Below, in pieces: positions 52,801-57,900 of a stretch of 64,000 bases of DNA (within the stretch, counting starts at the first letter, position 1; each line of letters starts with the position of its first letter). Position numbers and translations under genes: made by a program. The notes beneath the pieces were generated by a model that was not told the origin of the DNA, ran no database searches, and saw only the letters and a program-made list of their open reading frames with translations. The stretch covers positions 248,001 to 312,000 of the forward strand of contig JACKBL010000006.1 of the NCBI GenBank assembly GCA_020634515.1, written 5' to 3'. The DNA is from Ardenticatenales bacterium (GTDB lineage Bacteria > Chloroflexota > Anaerolineae > Promineifilales > Promineifilaceae).

Positions 52801-53644
52801 CTTTGTCGATGACGTATTGGTCGTAGTAGTCGGCGTCAATGGTCCACTTGAGCCAGTTGCCGAAGCCGGCGGGAACGAGGCGGATGGGGGCCGTGCCGGC
52901 ATTTACCGGCGTATCTTGCAGCGTTCCCCAAACACCCGCGCCTGTGTCCAGGTCTACAAAGTCGCTGGGCAAGGCGGGGATTTGCAGTTTCAGCACCAGG
53001 CTGGTGCTTTCGCCCGGCAAAATGTCGCCCAGATTCCAGGCAACCGTATCTCCCTGGCGATCCGGGAGGATGGATGATTCGAGCAGGGTGGCATTTGCCG
53101 GCAAAATCGTATCCGCCAGCAGCACATTGTGAATCACATTCGGATCATTCGTGTAGTCCACGGCTGCCAGACTGGCCATGGTCGTCGTAATGCCGCCGCT
53201 GGTGTCAATGTCCGGACGAATCGCCGCCGATCGGTTATTGGTCACCGTGAACGTCACCACCAGCGTGTCGGAAATGACCGTATCCACAATGAAATCAGAT
53301 TGAATACGGGAAAGAGATATCGGATTTGCCAGAACCGGTGGCTCTGGGTTGTAAGCTGGATTGGCGAAGGGGTTGAAAAGAACGTTGTTGGGAATGTTGT
53401 AAGGTGAGACCCCCGCTTTCGCCAACGAATCCGTAACGCCCGCGGACAGCCCGGAAACGGCCTGCTGCGCCGCCGTGGCTCCCGATGCGTTGTTGATGGG
53501 CACGGCTATCTGGTTGGCCGAGGCTGCGTCCACGGAGCGGACTCGGGATGGTGATGGGAACACTGTTTGGGAAAAAAGGGCGAGGCTCAGTAGTATGGAG
53601 AGAGCCTTGTACAGAGGGCGACGTATGCGGCGTGTAAACTTCAT
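37895..53644 (-). CDS. Giant secreted/surface protein with 20 cadherin-like repeats
   Basis: 5249 residues. A signal peptide (MKFTRRIRRPLYKALSILLS...) covers ~1-35. A transglutaminase-like domain (~300-415) keeps the His/Asp half (DHWWVQAYLNGAWVNLDPS) but has GNAMDQSS where the catalytic Cys is expected. A cluster of 3-4 membrane helices is at ~848-955, then a Pro/Ser/Thr-rich linker (~975-1025) and a LysM domain (~1028-1080; HVVAAGETLSGIAQQY). Immunoglobulin-like regions and FG-GAP/VCBS repeats (VADINLDGTPDVIF, VADLNNDGLPEIVV; ~2115-2550) follow. Then come 20 tandem ~93-residue repeats (~3195-5050) and a C-terminal ~190-residue domain like those on Chloroflexota TadG-type proteins. Start: ATG 53644 has AGGAG 8 nt upstream and precedes the signal peptide; the frame is open to 53833 but overlaps the upstream gene. 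Probably an adhesin or cell-envelope scaffold. Confidence 0.9.
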   Translation of the reverse strand: MKFTRRIRRPLYKALSILLSLALFSQTVFPSPSRVRSVDAASANQIAVPINNASGATAAQQAVSGLSAGVTDSLAKAGVSPYNIPNNVLFNPFANPAYNPEPPVLANPISLSRIQSDFIVDTVISDTLVVTFTVTNNRSAAIRPDIDTSGGITTTMASLAAVDYTNDPNVIHNVLLADTILPANATLLESSILPDRQGDTVAWNLGDILPGESTSLVLKLQIPALPSDFVDLDTGAGVWGTLQDTPVNAGTAPIRLVPAGFGNWLKWTIDADYYDQYVIDKAAELGGDPNALFEYVRSLGFESYQGSLRGARGTLWSGAGNAMDQSSLLIAMLRGNGIPARYVQGPLSQARTEELILSMFPTPNSLEGYLDTGAGLSDPAHNPDLIAETQDHWWVQAYLNGAWVNLDPSFSYASAGQMFADSITAVYDETPDNLRHKVTIKLKVEDYHPLNIGGGSPGFAYTYPLNQTLNSVELVGRPVTLQHLVTTNSQGGLIFSYVQHTYEPYLIIGESEAYIEGESFQELISNFPFGTFMITAEWLTLDIQTPDGAVESFQRTIFDSVGFDVRQGGGILPVQMSGDSPAKVTEFDSVTVWVGTSRTDPIHVQNLGGAFLDSSVLMENLRQEAAPLLDQTELSDADLEALIPLRTAMRQTLREYNELKLAVYAATDDQIADYDESFLVRSYAARPRLLVAVNTFDTSQPDMISASNALDLLSADYRTVAAPGQSVEAEPAFRLVLGISQTNAEMVVNERAFGLTGAVSTLTIFTAAAEQGIEVVSISADNLADLAALQISDEAKARITNDVQNGNTVVVPAQMVPINGVDTIGWWRVNPETGYTIGVLEGGQHGAFFDYVTNLGFAATVFGVFLLTFILAFVSEFVETMWGGGFGTILDIILGLWGAIELSPFFLMGLYAILLGLALFLFLGVTAALLMAAAGAAVLLAIYLGGLWGNTMGGCVATELQGGAGIGDAIVTCLEQMLPGDPPPTPTPPPSPTPSPSPSPTPSPTPPTPSPTPSPSPSPSPSPSPTPTTVAHVVAAGETLSGIAQQYNNNFAAQGLSTSVGAIQLANPCSGATGNYSICNPNEIYAGQYITIPLNPVGAGAFTPDNNPWPLIAAAATPALGFAATPIPQFAATVTTDVLEWMRKSVLGKPALQITTTPTPTPIVIPVPDIQMGGAQGEPAFADTDAAIYQGTPAFVNDAFSADVSADFASFAGYMTSTWAGAAETGVDYDVLSAAAATVRLADGTLVGSGQVNAWSLGGQRDHIAFSGAGLDFSVDGWGNAGNYAPALSGLGTAINWSGYILNITATAFDPANFAPAILSIDGVFYGYGNYLIEFNSPVQVWGGGANLLPAFSNEWQTNLDQASVHLAPGVGSATLGAHALDVTAGLGVAGFSGTLTVTEQTTTTDRLQLTGTVAQVIQLDQTPATNTIIPFQSAQFQVDVLSNISDTYYLEVAGPIGWQVNVDSSGLVTVQPGPEVAQVGSYTFVVTAQSYSRPELVATLNHTVNITPHQGMLFDLTPDGRFTVPIGPAAPDAAPGDTNTGQLQLPDATFAAVITNTSTVSHTFNVALTGILPDWLIVGGAAGQTDATITLPAGGVGTVGIYISPTLPLPGPGTAYPFDVTATAVDNPALTETRGELFVVPAIPFNYLTADPALIYASPNITATFNLAVENVGNATGDFPITVTLPVTTWSGSYTHATGPLPAAATFDQVVTFVPTGAAVGENHTIRIDSPAPATAYTQSTSVQVAIRGPETVCAYEAVQLAPATDPGLVAALDNLLTQLELWTDLGNLGQRNNTVAAIQEVAVQLGSYAGLTVTGQLTTIAGQMSGHTDPGDLAGDRTALGNILCQDLHPVLSLLAAYNPAMSVFPTVLATLPGRTVTPTLTVINYGDAPATATFSLQDVPAGWSVITPTQVSLLPGVAQQVGLPVTPGVLGTDTFDVILALQEAPGLVVSRTVTVRVVSELLRITDVTLDPNFLNVGTGTTDVSIRLANPAGLRAATTAGVQLTDAGGAVRKTLSAPFNVAVNNEGPFFLGQLDITGLEQGVYTATVRLLDTDGTVIPNAVGANYLAIGQDLQVAYDHQPVLVAPGLPGIDVTTMITTTRTDVLTGTVPFTPTLKWARSSFSVQGTYNQVINMPAVADINLDGTPDVIFTTYRNDQYGADGILRVISGDDGSEIFSITAYRVNPLSSVLIVDLENDGFPEILAERDAGGYYAFDNTGGLKYTSTAFANPQFGSTPAVADLNNDGLPEIVVGRYALNNTLSTVTDLGGGGGPGGGSEPLMTGIIADADLDGAPEVVVANTIYYGSGGVMAQNAALPTYGVTNGVGNFDADPEPEFVLVYADPDYSPPFNGGNNSQVYLLDHQMNIIWGPVVIPKSSGAAAGGNGGPPTVADFDGDGLPEIGIAGHSNYAVIDTDGTILWLSVTQDYSSGFTGSSVFDFQGDGRSEVVYADERYLRIYDGPTGNVLFQTPHASITGYELPVTADVDGDGHAEIVAATNNFFCGIVITCGGNYTGIRVYESASDTWANTRRIWHEHAYDVVSVDDALQVVSNPTPNWLLYNTFRSQAPTPTQGNAFFVDIRHNLPLTGADLITGTITPVPVSATADQVHWLYAQQDREAQKISQLTQTLMPALQPGEARPISTGSIIEFTRNNNTTVVTIPPLYVSAPHIIAITPDTRGVTPATTTAYTVTVSNAFSTTQTINLAILGLPAAWITLADSVTLASGETVDLPLTVAVPADAASQSYTLLAQALPAGGGEDVTSAILDVQPGPSLSVSPDLQYARNGETVVYDLVLTNTTNQAEQYTFSTDGLGSLPVALPSPVALNAGETFVGVFTVTAQAEESTLPFTVQATGATGLTASDEAGLGLLDGPGVAALLTPASATAGRGTPAIYDLVVTNSGSMPDVYTFAVNLPAGWSYELLVDGVPVTELALTPFVFNSATLRLLVTPDVNATPAAYPVQVVVSSQGNPATTAVADATALVAAEGVQVSIAPQSVTMSPTDAQVWDVTVTNTGQVADTFRLSAAGIVSATAQFSSPSVALAPNASTVVQLSVPNLDFALPTTYPFAVTARSTGNPAIFNTDDADITFTGFEDVAVSITPTLRVVDGYVADHQFLLVITNTGNVGTFYTLDTLIAPNGFAAPAVSELYIPAHQAAAVRINVSVSSAGTYNITVQAQSTTTAAAAAAAATLIINSLNDPPTAVDDSATTPEDTPITVDVLANDSDPNGDALTVSGVTQPTHGVVVNNGADVTYTPDADYNGPDSFTYTISDGNGGTDTATVSLTIAPVNDAPVALNDSDTTLEDVPVTIDVLANDTDVDGDALTVSAMTQPTHGGVVNNGTDVTYTPDADYNGLDSFTYTVNDGHGGTDTATVAVIVTAVGDAPIAMNDSATTPEDTPVTIDVLANDFDGDGDPLTVTAVSTATHGTVALNPDSSVTYTPDADYHGSDSFTYTVSDGNGGTDTATVTVTITPVNDPPQAADDTATTPEDTPVTVDVLANDADVDGDALTVSAVTQPTHGVVVNNSADVTYTPDADYHGSDSFTYTVSDGHGGTDTATVTVTITPVNDPPQAADDTATTPEDTPITVDVLANDADVDGDALTVSAVTQPAHGLVVNNGADVTYTPDADYHGSDSFTYTVSDGNGGTDTATVTVTITPVNDPPQASDDTATTLEDTPVTIDVLANDSDVDGDALAVSSVTQPGNGAVVINPDNSVTYTPDQDFNSTDSYDGTDSFTYVAGDGNGGSATAVVTVTVIPVNDAPVAIDDTATTAEDTPVTIDVLANDSDVEGDSLTVTAATAPLHGNAVVNPDNTITYTPAANYHGPDSFTYTASDGNGGFDTATVTLTVTPVNDAPVAADDTALTAEDTPVTVDVLANDGDIDGDALSISAITTPTHGVAVLNPDSTITYTPDMNDNGADSFSYTITDGHGGAATAVVHVTIAAVNDNPNAVDDDAVTAEDTSATIDLLANDTDVDGDTLLVESVTQPMHGVVVNHGADVTYTPAADYHGADSFTYTVSDGNGGTDTATVSITITPVNDVPVAVDDIATTPEDTPVTVDVPANDSDVDGDTLIISSVTTPTHGSLVVNPDNTVTYMPDADYHGTDSFNYTISDGQGGMDTALVTITVTPVNDAPVAADDAVSTQEDTPVTIDVLANDGDVDGDGLSVTAVTTPTHGSVTINPDNTLTYTPAAGYNGADSFAYTISDGHGGSDTATVAVTVSAENDNPVATDDSATTAEDTPVVIDVLANDADADGDALTISGVTQPAHGMVGNSGTDVTYTPDADYFGVDTFSYTVSDGNGGSDTASVTVTVTPVNDAPTAVDDTAATLEDTPVTVDVLANDSDVEGDLLTVASVTPPGHGIATVNPDNTITYAPDADFNGADSFTYTVSDGNGGVDTAAVSITVIPVNDAPVAVADSAATAEDTPVAIAVLSNDSDVDGDTLSVTAVTTPSNGTVVVNPDGSISYTPAADFYGGDSFAYTASDGQGGSDTATVSITVTAINDDPLAVDDAVTTPEDTSVTVNVLANDTDVDGDTLTVAAVSTPAHGSVVINGDNTVTYTPDTDYFGPDGFSYTVDDGQGGADTATVTISVTPVNDAPVAGIDATATDEDTPVIIDVLANDDDVDGDPLTVTAVTTATHGSVVINPDNTITYTPDANYHGADSFSYTISDGQGETATASVTVAVNPVNDAPVAVDDSAVTAEDTPVTVVVLANDSDVDGDGLTVVAVTMPAFGTATINPDNTITYAPAPNYNGPDSFSYTIDDGNGDIDTALVTITSTPVNDAPDAVDDATVTDEDTAVTVDVLANDSDVDGDDLSVTAVTTPLQGSAIINPDNTVTYTPAAGYNGSDSFSYTISDGHGGSDTALVTITVTSVNDNPVANDDAATTPEDTGITMDVLANDTDADGDSLTIGSVTQPAHGSVVNNGVDVTYQPNANYYGADSFTYTISDGHGGSDTASVAITVSPVNDSPNAVNDTANTSQDTAVTIDVLANDSDVDGDSLTVASVTQPPAGFAAINPDNTITYLPDVGFNGVDSFTYTVSDGHGGSDTAVVTVNVTPGSSPCELYPIALHEDTLDDAEVGDLLEDILNGENAGNFGWLTWTGDNGVPTLVASLTPPGNSYTYINPYDPNDHVVSAHDWVEGKPGVSNARSIRDALDVLKGIDIIVPVWEDVQGNGANVSYRITEFARVRLVDYQLPKQDRISVIFLGYASCGQDDDGDGEMSAIDMERIIVDLGRLQPLARNVTVTRQDDWLEV
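38490..44058 (-). repeat. 20 tandem repeats of ~279 bp (cadherin-like/Big_9-type domains)
   Basis: Each unit encodes ~93 residues with the core VDVLANDSDVDGD, then VTYTPDADYHG, DSFTYTVSDGNGGTDTA and a closing PVND linker. These are calcium-binding-type beta-sandwich domains common in huge bacterial adhesins. I count 20 units; unit 6 has a 7-residue insertion (NSTDSYD). Some neighbours (units 4 and 5, at about 42670-43220) are almost identical in DNA, which suggests recent duplication. Others differ mostly at synonymous positions. The repeat also creates long open frames on the opposite strand (38906-40612 and 40856-43747), which are artefacts. Confidence 0.93.
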
Positions 53645-53733
53645 TTGGGGATCTCCTGATTTGGGCGACAATTGGGATGGGCTGTCGGTTTTTTCGAAGT
53701 CGCAAACGAAACGTATACAGGACAACGCAGCCA

Positions 53734-54447
53734 TCAAGCGGTTTGCTTTGGCTGCTTTTGCGTGGGTGTCGTGCGTGGAGGGCGGGCCAGGCGCTGCCGC
53801 ACGCGCGCGTCCGGTTCTTGCCTGGTTGCCCATAACTGGCTGAAGTAGAGGATGAAGCCGGCCAGGATGCCCGCGAGGATCGCGCCTGAGGCTTCCGCCT
53901 GATAGATGACAAAAATCGTAGCCAGGCCAAAACCCAGGCTAAGAGACAAATCCGGGTTTTTGCCGGTGAGAATGCCGCGGTCGATGCCGAGGGCGACATC
54001 CATCAGAATTAGCCCTGTGGGGATGGCGATTTCTCGCTCAATGGTGAAGGCGAGAATGCCGATCGGCATCAAGAGGGGGAGGAACAGGAGGGCGTGGACA
54101 ATGCCTGTCGCCAGGTCGGCGAAGAGAATGGAGAGGAGGGTGAAGAGAATGCCGGCACTCCACCCCACCAACGCCCCTTGCCCAAAGGTGCGCCAGTCTA
54201 CCTCCTTGCCGGAGAGTGCCAATACGCCAACAACCGGCGCGCTCAGCAAAAAGGCCAGGAGGGTTGCCTGCCCCGCTGCCGATAGTAGCAGCCGCCAACC
54301 CCGCCGCCGTCCGGCCACCTGGGGACGAAAATGCCGCCAGAACGCTCGTTGATCCAGCCAGACGGCGCGCGCAATACTGAACCACCGTCGTGCTTGCCCG
54401 GCGGCCTGTTCCTCGTGGTCGTCATGAAGGGGCCGAATTTGGACCAT
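53734..54447 (-). CDS. Polytopic membrane protein of unknown function
   Basis: 237 residues with about five or six hydrophobic segments (~58-75, 90-108, 112-135, ~140-155, ~172-190, ~192-210) and a basic, Pro/Thr-rich C-terminal tail. I do not recognise the family. The start ATG at 54447 has only a weak ribosome site; no other gene overlaps. It ends 89 bp before the start of the giant surface protein, and both follow a 546-bp non-coding gap. The two probably form one unit, with this protein possibly helping secrete or anchor the giant protein (inference). Confidence 0.65.
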   Translation of the reverse strand: MVQIRPLHDDHEEQAAGQARRWFSIARAVWLDQRAFWRHFRPQVAGRRRGWRLLLSAAGQATLLAFLLSAPVVGVLALSGKEVDWRTFGQGALVGWSAGILFTLLSILFADLATGIVHALLFLPLLMPIGILAFTIEREIAIPTGLILMDVALGIDRGILTGKNPDLSLSLGFGLATIFVIYQAEASGAILAGILAGFILYFSQLWATRQEPDARVRQRLARPPRTTPTQKQPKQTA

Positions 54448-54993
54448 ACGCGAACCCTGGTGATGGTGGCCTTATCGGCGGACCGTGATTGTCCACCGAC
54501 GAGAGTTGTTCGCGGACGACGGCAAACGGTGCGCGCCAGACGCAACGAAAGACAGTGTCTCTTTGCCGCACTTGGGGCATGGCCAATGCTGTATGCAATT
54601 GATAGCGATCAAACTTGTAACGACTAAGCCAGATTGGACCAATTTCCAGCTTTACGAAAATACCAACAAACGCCTGCTTGCGGGATTCTTGCAGGGGGTT
54701 TGTTGGAGGTGAAGCTGAATGCCGGCATCTCCTCGCTTTACCCTTCGGCTTGTGTCTAAACGCACCCCAACAACACAATCCGACAGGTTCCCACCGATTA
54801 TTTGCCGCTGCCCCTCAAACTCGTGTACGGGAAGAACCGGGAATGACTTTCACCGCCATCTTCCCGGAAGCTACGCTGATGCTCAATCGGGAATCATGTT
54901 ATCAAATCAGGTTATTTTCTCCAAACCAATTCGCTGCTTTTTCCATCTCCAAACGGAAAAAGTGCCAATTGGCATGAATGTCAATGACAATCG
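54448..54993. other. 546-bp non-coding region inside the biosynthetic cluster
   Basis: No full gene is supported. It contains one TGCCGGCA site (54720-54727), the second copy of the 20-nt palindrome (54626-54645), and next to that copy a short minus-strand frame with a C-P-K-C motif (about 54479-54620). A small palindrome TGCCAATTGGCA (54963-54974) followed on the minus strand by CTTTTTCC could be a weak terminator for the upstream PKS gene. A minus-strand TTGACA at 54979-54984 has no matching -10 at 16-18 bp. The promoter of the membrane-protein gene must lie here, but I cannot place it. Confidence 0.5.
54626..54645. repeat. 20-nt palindromic element, copy 2
   Basis: AAGCCAGATTGGACCAATTT is identical to 16550-16569 except T to C at the fourth base. 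It is again intergenic and again upstream (in minus-strand transcription) of a gene of the cluster, here about 180 bp ahead of the membrane-protein gene. Confidence 0.7.
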
Positions 54994-57900
54994 TCATTCG
55001 ATGTCTTCTTCGGCTGCCAACAGGATGTCCAGCCAGGCATCTACCTCCGCATCGGAGAGTTCTCCTAGTCGATCTAGCAACCGCGCCGCTTCGTCACCGC
55101 GCGGCGAATGCGCCCGCGTCGTTTGATTGATGACGCTGCCGGCGGAGGGGGAGATGGGCCTGATCTGACCGAGGGCGTCTGTTGCCAGTTGCGCCAGCGT
55201 GATTCCCTCGTAAAAAACGGCGATGGGAACCGAGACGGCCAGCCCCGTTTCCATCGTCTTTTTCAATGATAGGGCCATCAGCGAATCCACGCCCAGGTTG
55301 ATCAGCGCTTCCTGGGCGTCAATGTCGCCGGCGGGCAACCCTAATAAGTCCGCCAACTGTTGCCGCAAAAACGCTTCCAGCAAGTCATAGCCGCCCCCGA
55401 TCGGCGCCTCCACAATTTGCGCCCGTGTCAGGGTATGAAGGGGAGAGGAACGGTCGGCCAACCGGTGGTCAGGATGTCGTTGCGTAGGCGGACGCATGAC
55501 GGCGGCCTGGATGATGTGCGGGCGGCGCAGCAGTTGCGCCAGGGCTTCCAGCGCCGTTGCCGGCGGCAGGGGGAGGAGGGTGGCATTGAATGTTTCATCG
55601 CGGGCGGCCATGCCCGTTTCCGCCCACGGTCCCCAGTTGATGCTTAATGCCGGCATTCCCGCCCGCGCACGATAATGGGCCAACGCATCCAGAAACGCAT
55701 TTGCGCCACTATATGCACCCAAGAGCGGAGAACTCAGCAGCGTCGCGACGGAGGAATAGCAAACGAAAAAGTCGAGCCGTTCCGCCGCCGTCAACGTATG
55801 CAGCAGCCAGGCTCCCACCGCCTTGGGCCGCAGCGTTTCCCACAGCGTTGCCGCCGTCAACTCGGTCAGCGGCAGCCGCGCCGCCACACCCGCCGCGTGA
55901 ATGACACCATACAGCGGTTGCGTCTCCTGTCGCAAATACGGCGCAAGCGCCGCGCCCAACCCGTCCGCGTCGGCCACATCAGCAGCCACAACCGTCACGA
56001 CCGTGCCCGCGCGCTCCATCCGGCGTACGGCATCAATCTGCGCGCCGAAGCGGTCCAAAACGGTCGCATCATCCCAGCGATGCCGTGGCGGCAGCCCTGT
56101 ACGGCCAAGCAAGATCAATCGCCCCGCGCCCTGTTGCGCCAGCCATTGAGCCGTCCGCAAACCCAATCCCCCCAGACCACCCGTAATCAGGTAGCTGCCA
56201 TCCGCGCGCACCGGTATCTCTCGTGACGGGGATGGCAGTGCAAAAGCGAGGAACCGGGCGGCATAACGGCTTGTCCCGCGCCAGGCCACCTGAGTCTCCG
56301 CGTCGTTGACGCCCAGTTCGGTCAGCAAGGCGTGAACCGCGTCCTGATCCTCTTGCGGGGGCAGGTCCACCAATTTGCCGCGCGGAATGTCAAACTCCCG
56401 CAAAGCCGCTCGCCCTAAGCCCCACAACGTCGCTTGCCCTGGGGCGACAGGCGCATCCGCCAGGGGATATGCCCCACGGGTGGCGAATAAAATAGGAAGG
56501 TCGGGCAATGATTGGGCGGCTGCGCGCAGGAGGTTGACGGCGGATAGATTGACCGCAAGCTGCCCGGACCGCCATGCGTCCCCGGCGGTCTGGGGTGGCG
56601 AGGGCGCGTCCAGGCCCCACAAATAGACGACGCCATCATATTGCCTCATGGTCAGCATGGCCTGGTAGTGGGCGAGATTTTGGGGGTCGATTTCATAGTC
56701 ATCACCCGACCTGACCTGATAGCCATGACCCGGCCAGACGAGTGTGCACCGATTATCCTGGCCGTCACCGATGTCCCCGGCGGTCAAAGCAGTTGCCAGA
56801 GCGACGCCAATTTGCCGGGCGTCGGCGAAAATTAGCCAGTTTTGTCCGTGCGGCGGCGTCGGGGGCGGCGGCGCGGGTTCCCAGGTCATCTGGAAAAAAA
56901 CGTCTTCTTGAGGTGACTGCTCGCGCGGCAGATAACGAAAATGGACACCGCGCATGGTTGCCAGCAATATGCCGGCATCATCGTAAACCTCGACGTCCCC
57001 ACGACGCGATTGCCGATCGGCGTCGTCCGGTGGCAGCACCTTTCCCCGACTCCACGCCCGTGTCCCCGGACGTCCATACAGCGCCACCTGCTCCACGTGG
57101 CTCAGCACGAAAGCGCCGCCAGGGTTCGCGGGATCGGCGGACAGCAAGGCGGCCAGGACGTGACCACAGGCATCCAACATCGCCGGGGGAAACTGGTAGC
57201 CGACCGCGGCGTCATCCGGCCCGCGCAGCTCGGCGACAGCTTCCCCCGGACCCAACCAGAACCGTTGCACGGCCTGGAAGTGAGGCCCCCACTGATTGCC
57301 GCGGGCGGCCTGCCGCGCATAGAAATCTGTGCCGGTCTCTTCTTGAGCGCAGGCGTCGCGCCACGCAGCCAGATTGCCGGTCGGTTCTTGTGCCGGCATT
57401 TCCGCCGCAACCCACGCCTGACCACTCACATGCAGCACCCAATCGCTATCACCCTGGAAGGCGCGGCTATAAATCTGGAACGCGCACCCTCGCCTGTTTG
57501 CCGGTGTGCGCCACACCATTTGCACCCGTGGTAGCTCACCGTCACGCAAATAGAGGGGTTCGTGAAAAACCAGTTCCGTTATCCGGATCGCTCCCGCGCC
57601 AAAATGCGCCACCAGGGCCGCGGCGACCATTTCCAGGAAACCGGCCCCGGGCATAACCCCTTCTCCCCGCACGCGATGTTGCGCCAGGTAGGTTAGTTCC
57701 GGTTTGTCTAGCGATAGCTCCCATATGATCTGGTCGGGCAGGTGCGCCAGCAGGGTCGGCGTGCCCAGCAGGGGGTTCCCAGAAACGGGCGGCGGCGACC
57801 AACGCCCTGTTCCGGGCACACCGGCAGGCTGTAACCAGAAGCGTTCACGCTGCCACGGGTAGGTCGGCAGGGAAACGGCGGGGCCGGGGGTCAGGTGGAT

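Noticed and set aside
53645..53833. Upstream extension of the giant protein
   Set aside because: It overlaps the 3' end of the membrane-protein gene and would bury the signal peptide; ATG 53644 has a good ribosome site.
54979..54984. TTGACA on the minus strand as a -35 box
   Set aside because: No -10-like hexamer at 16-18 bp; the expected position reads TTTTTC.
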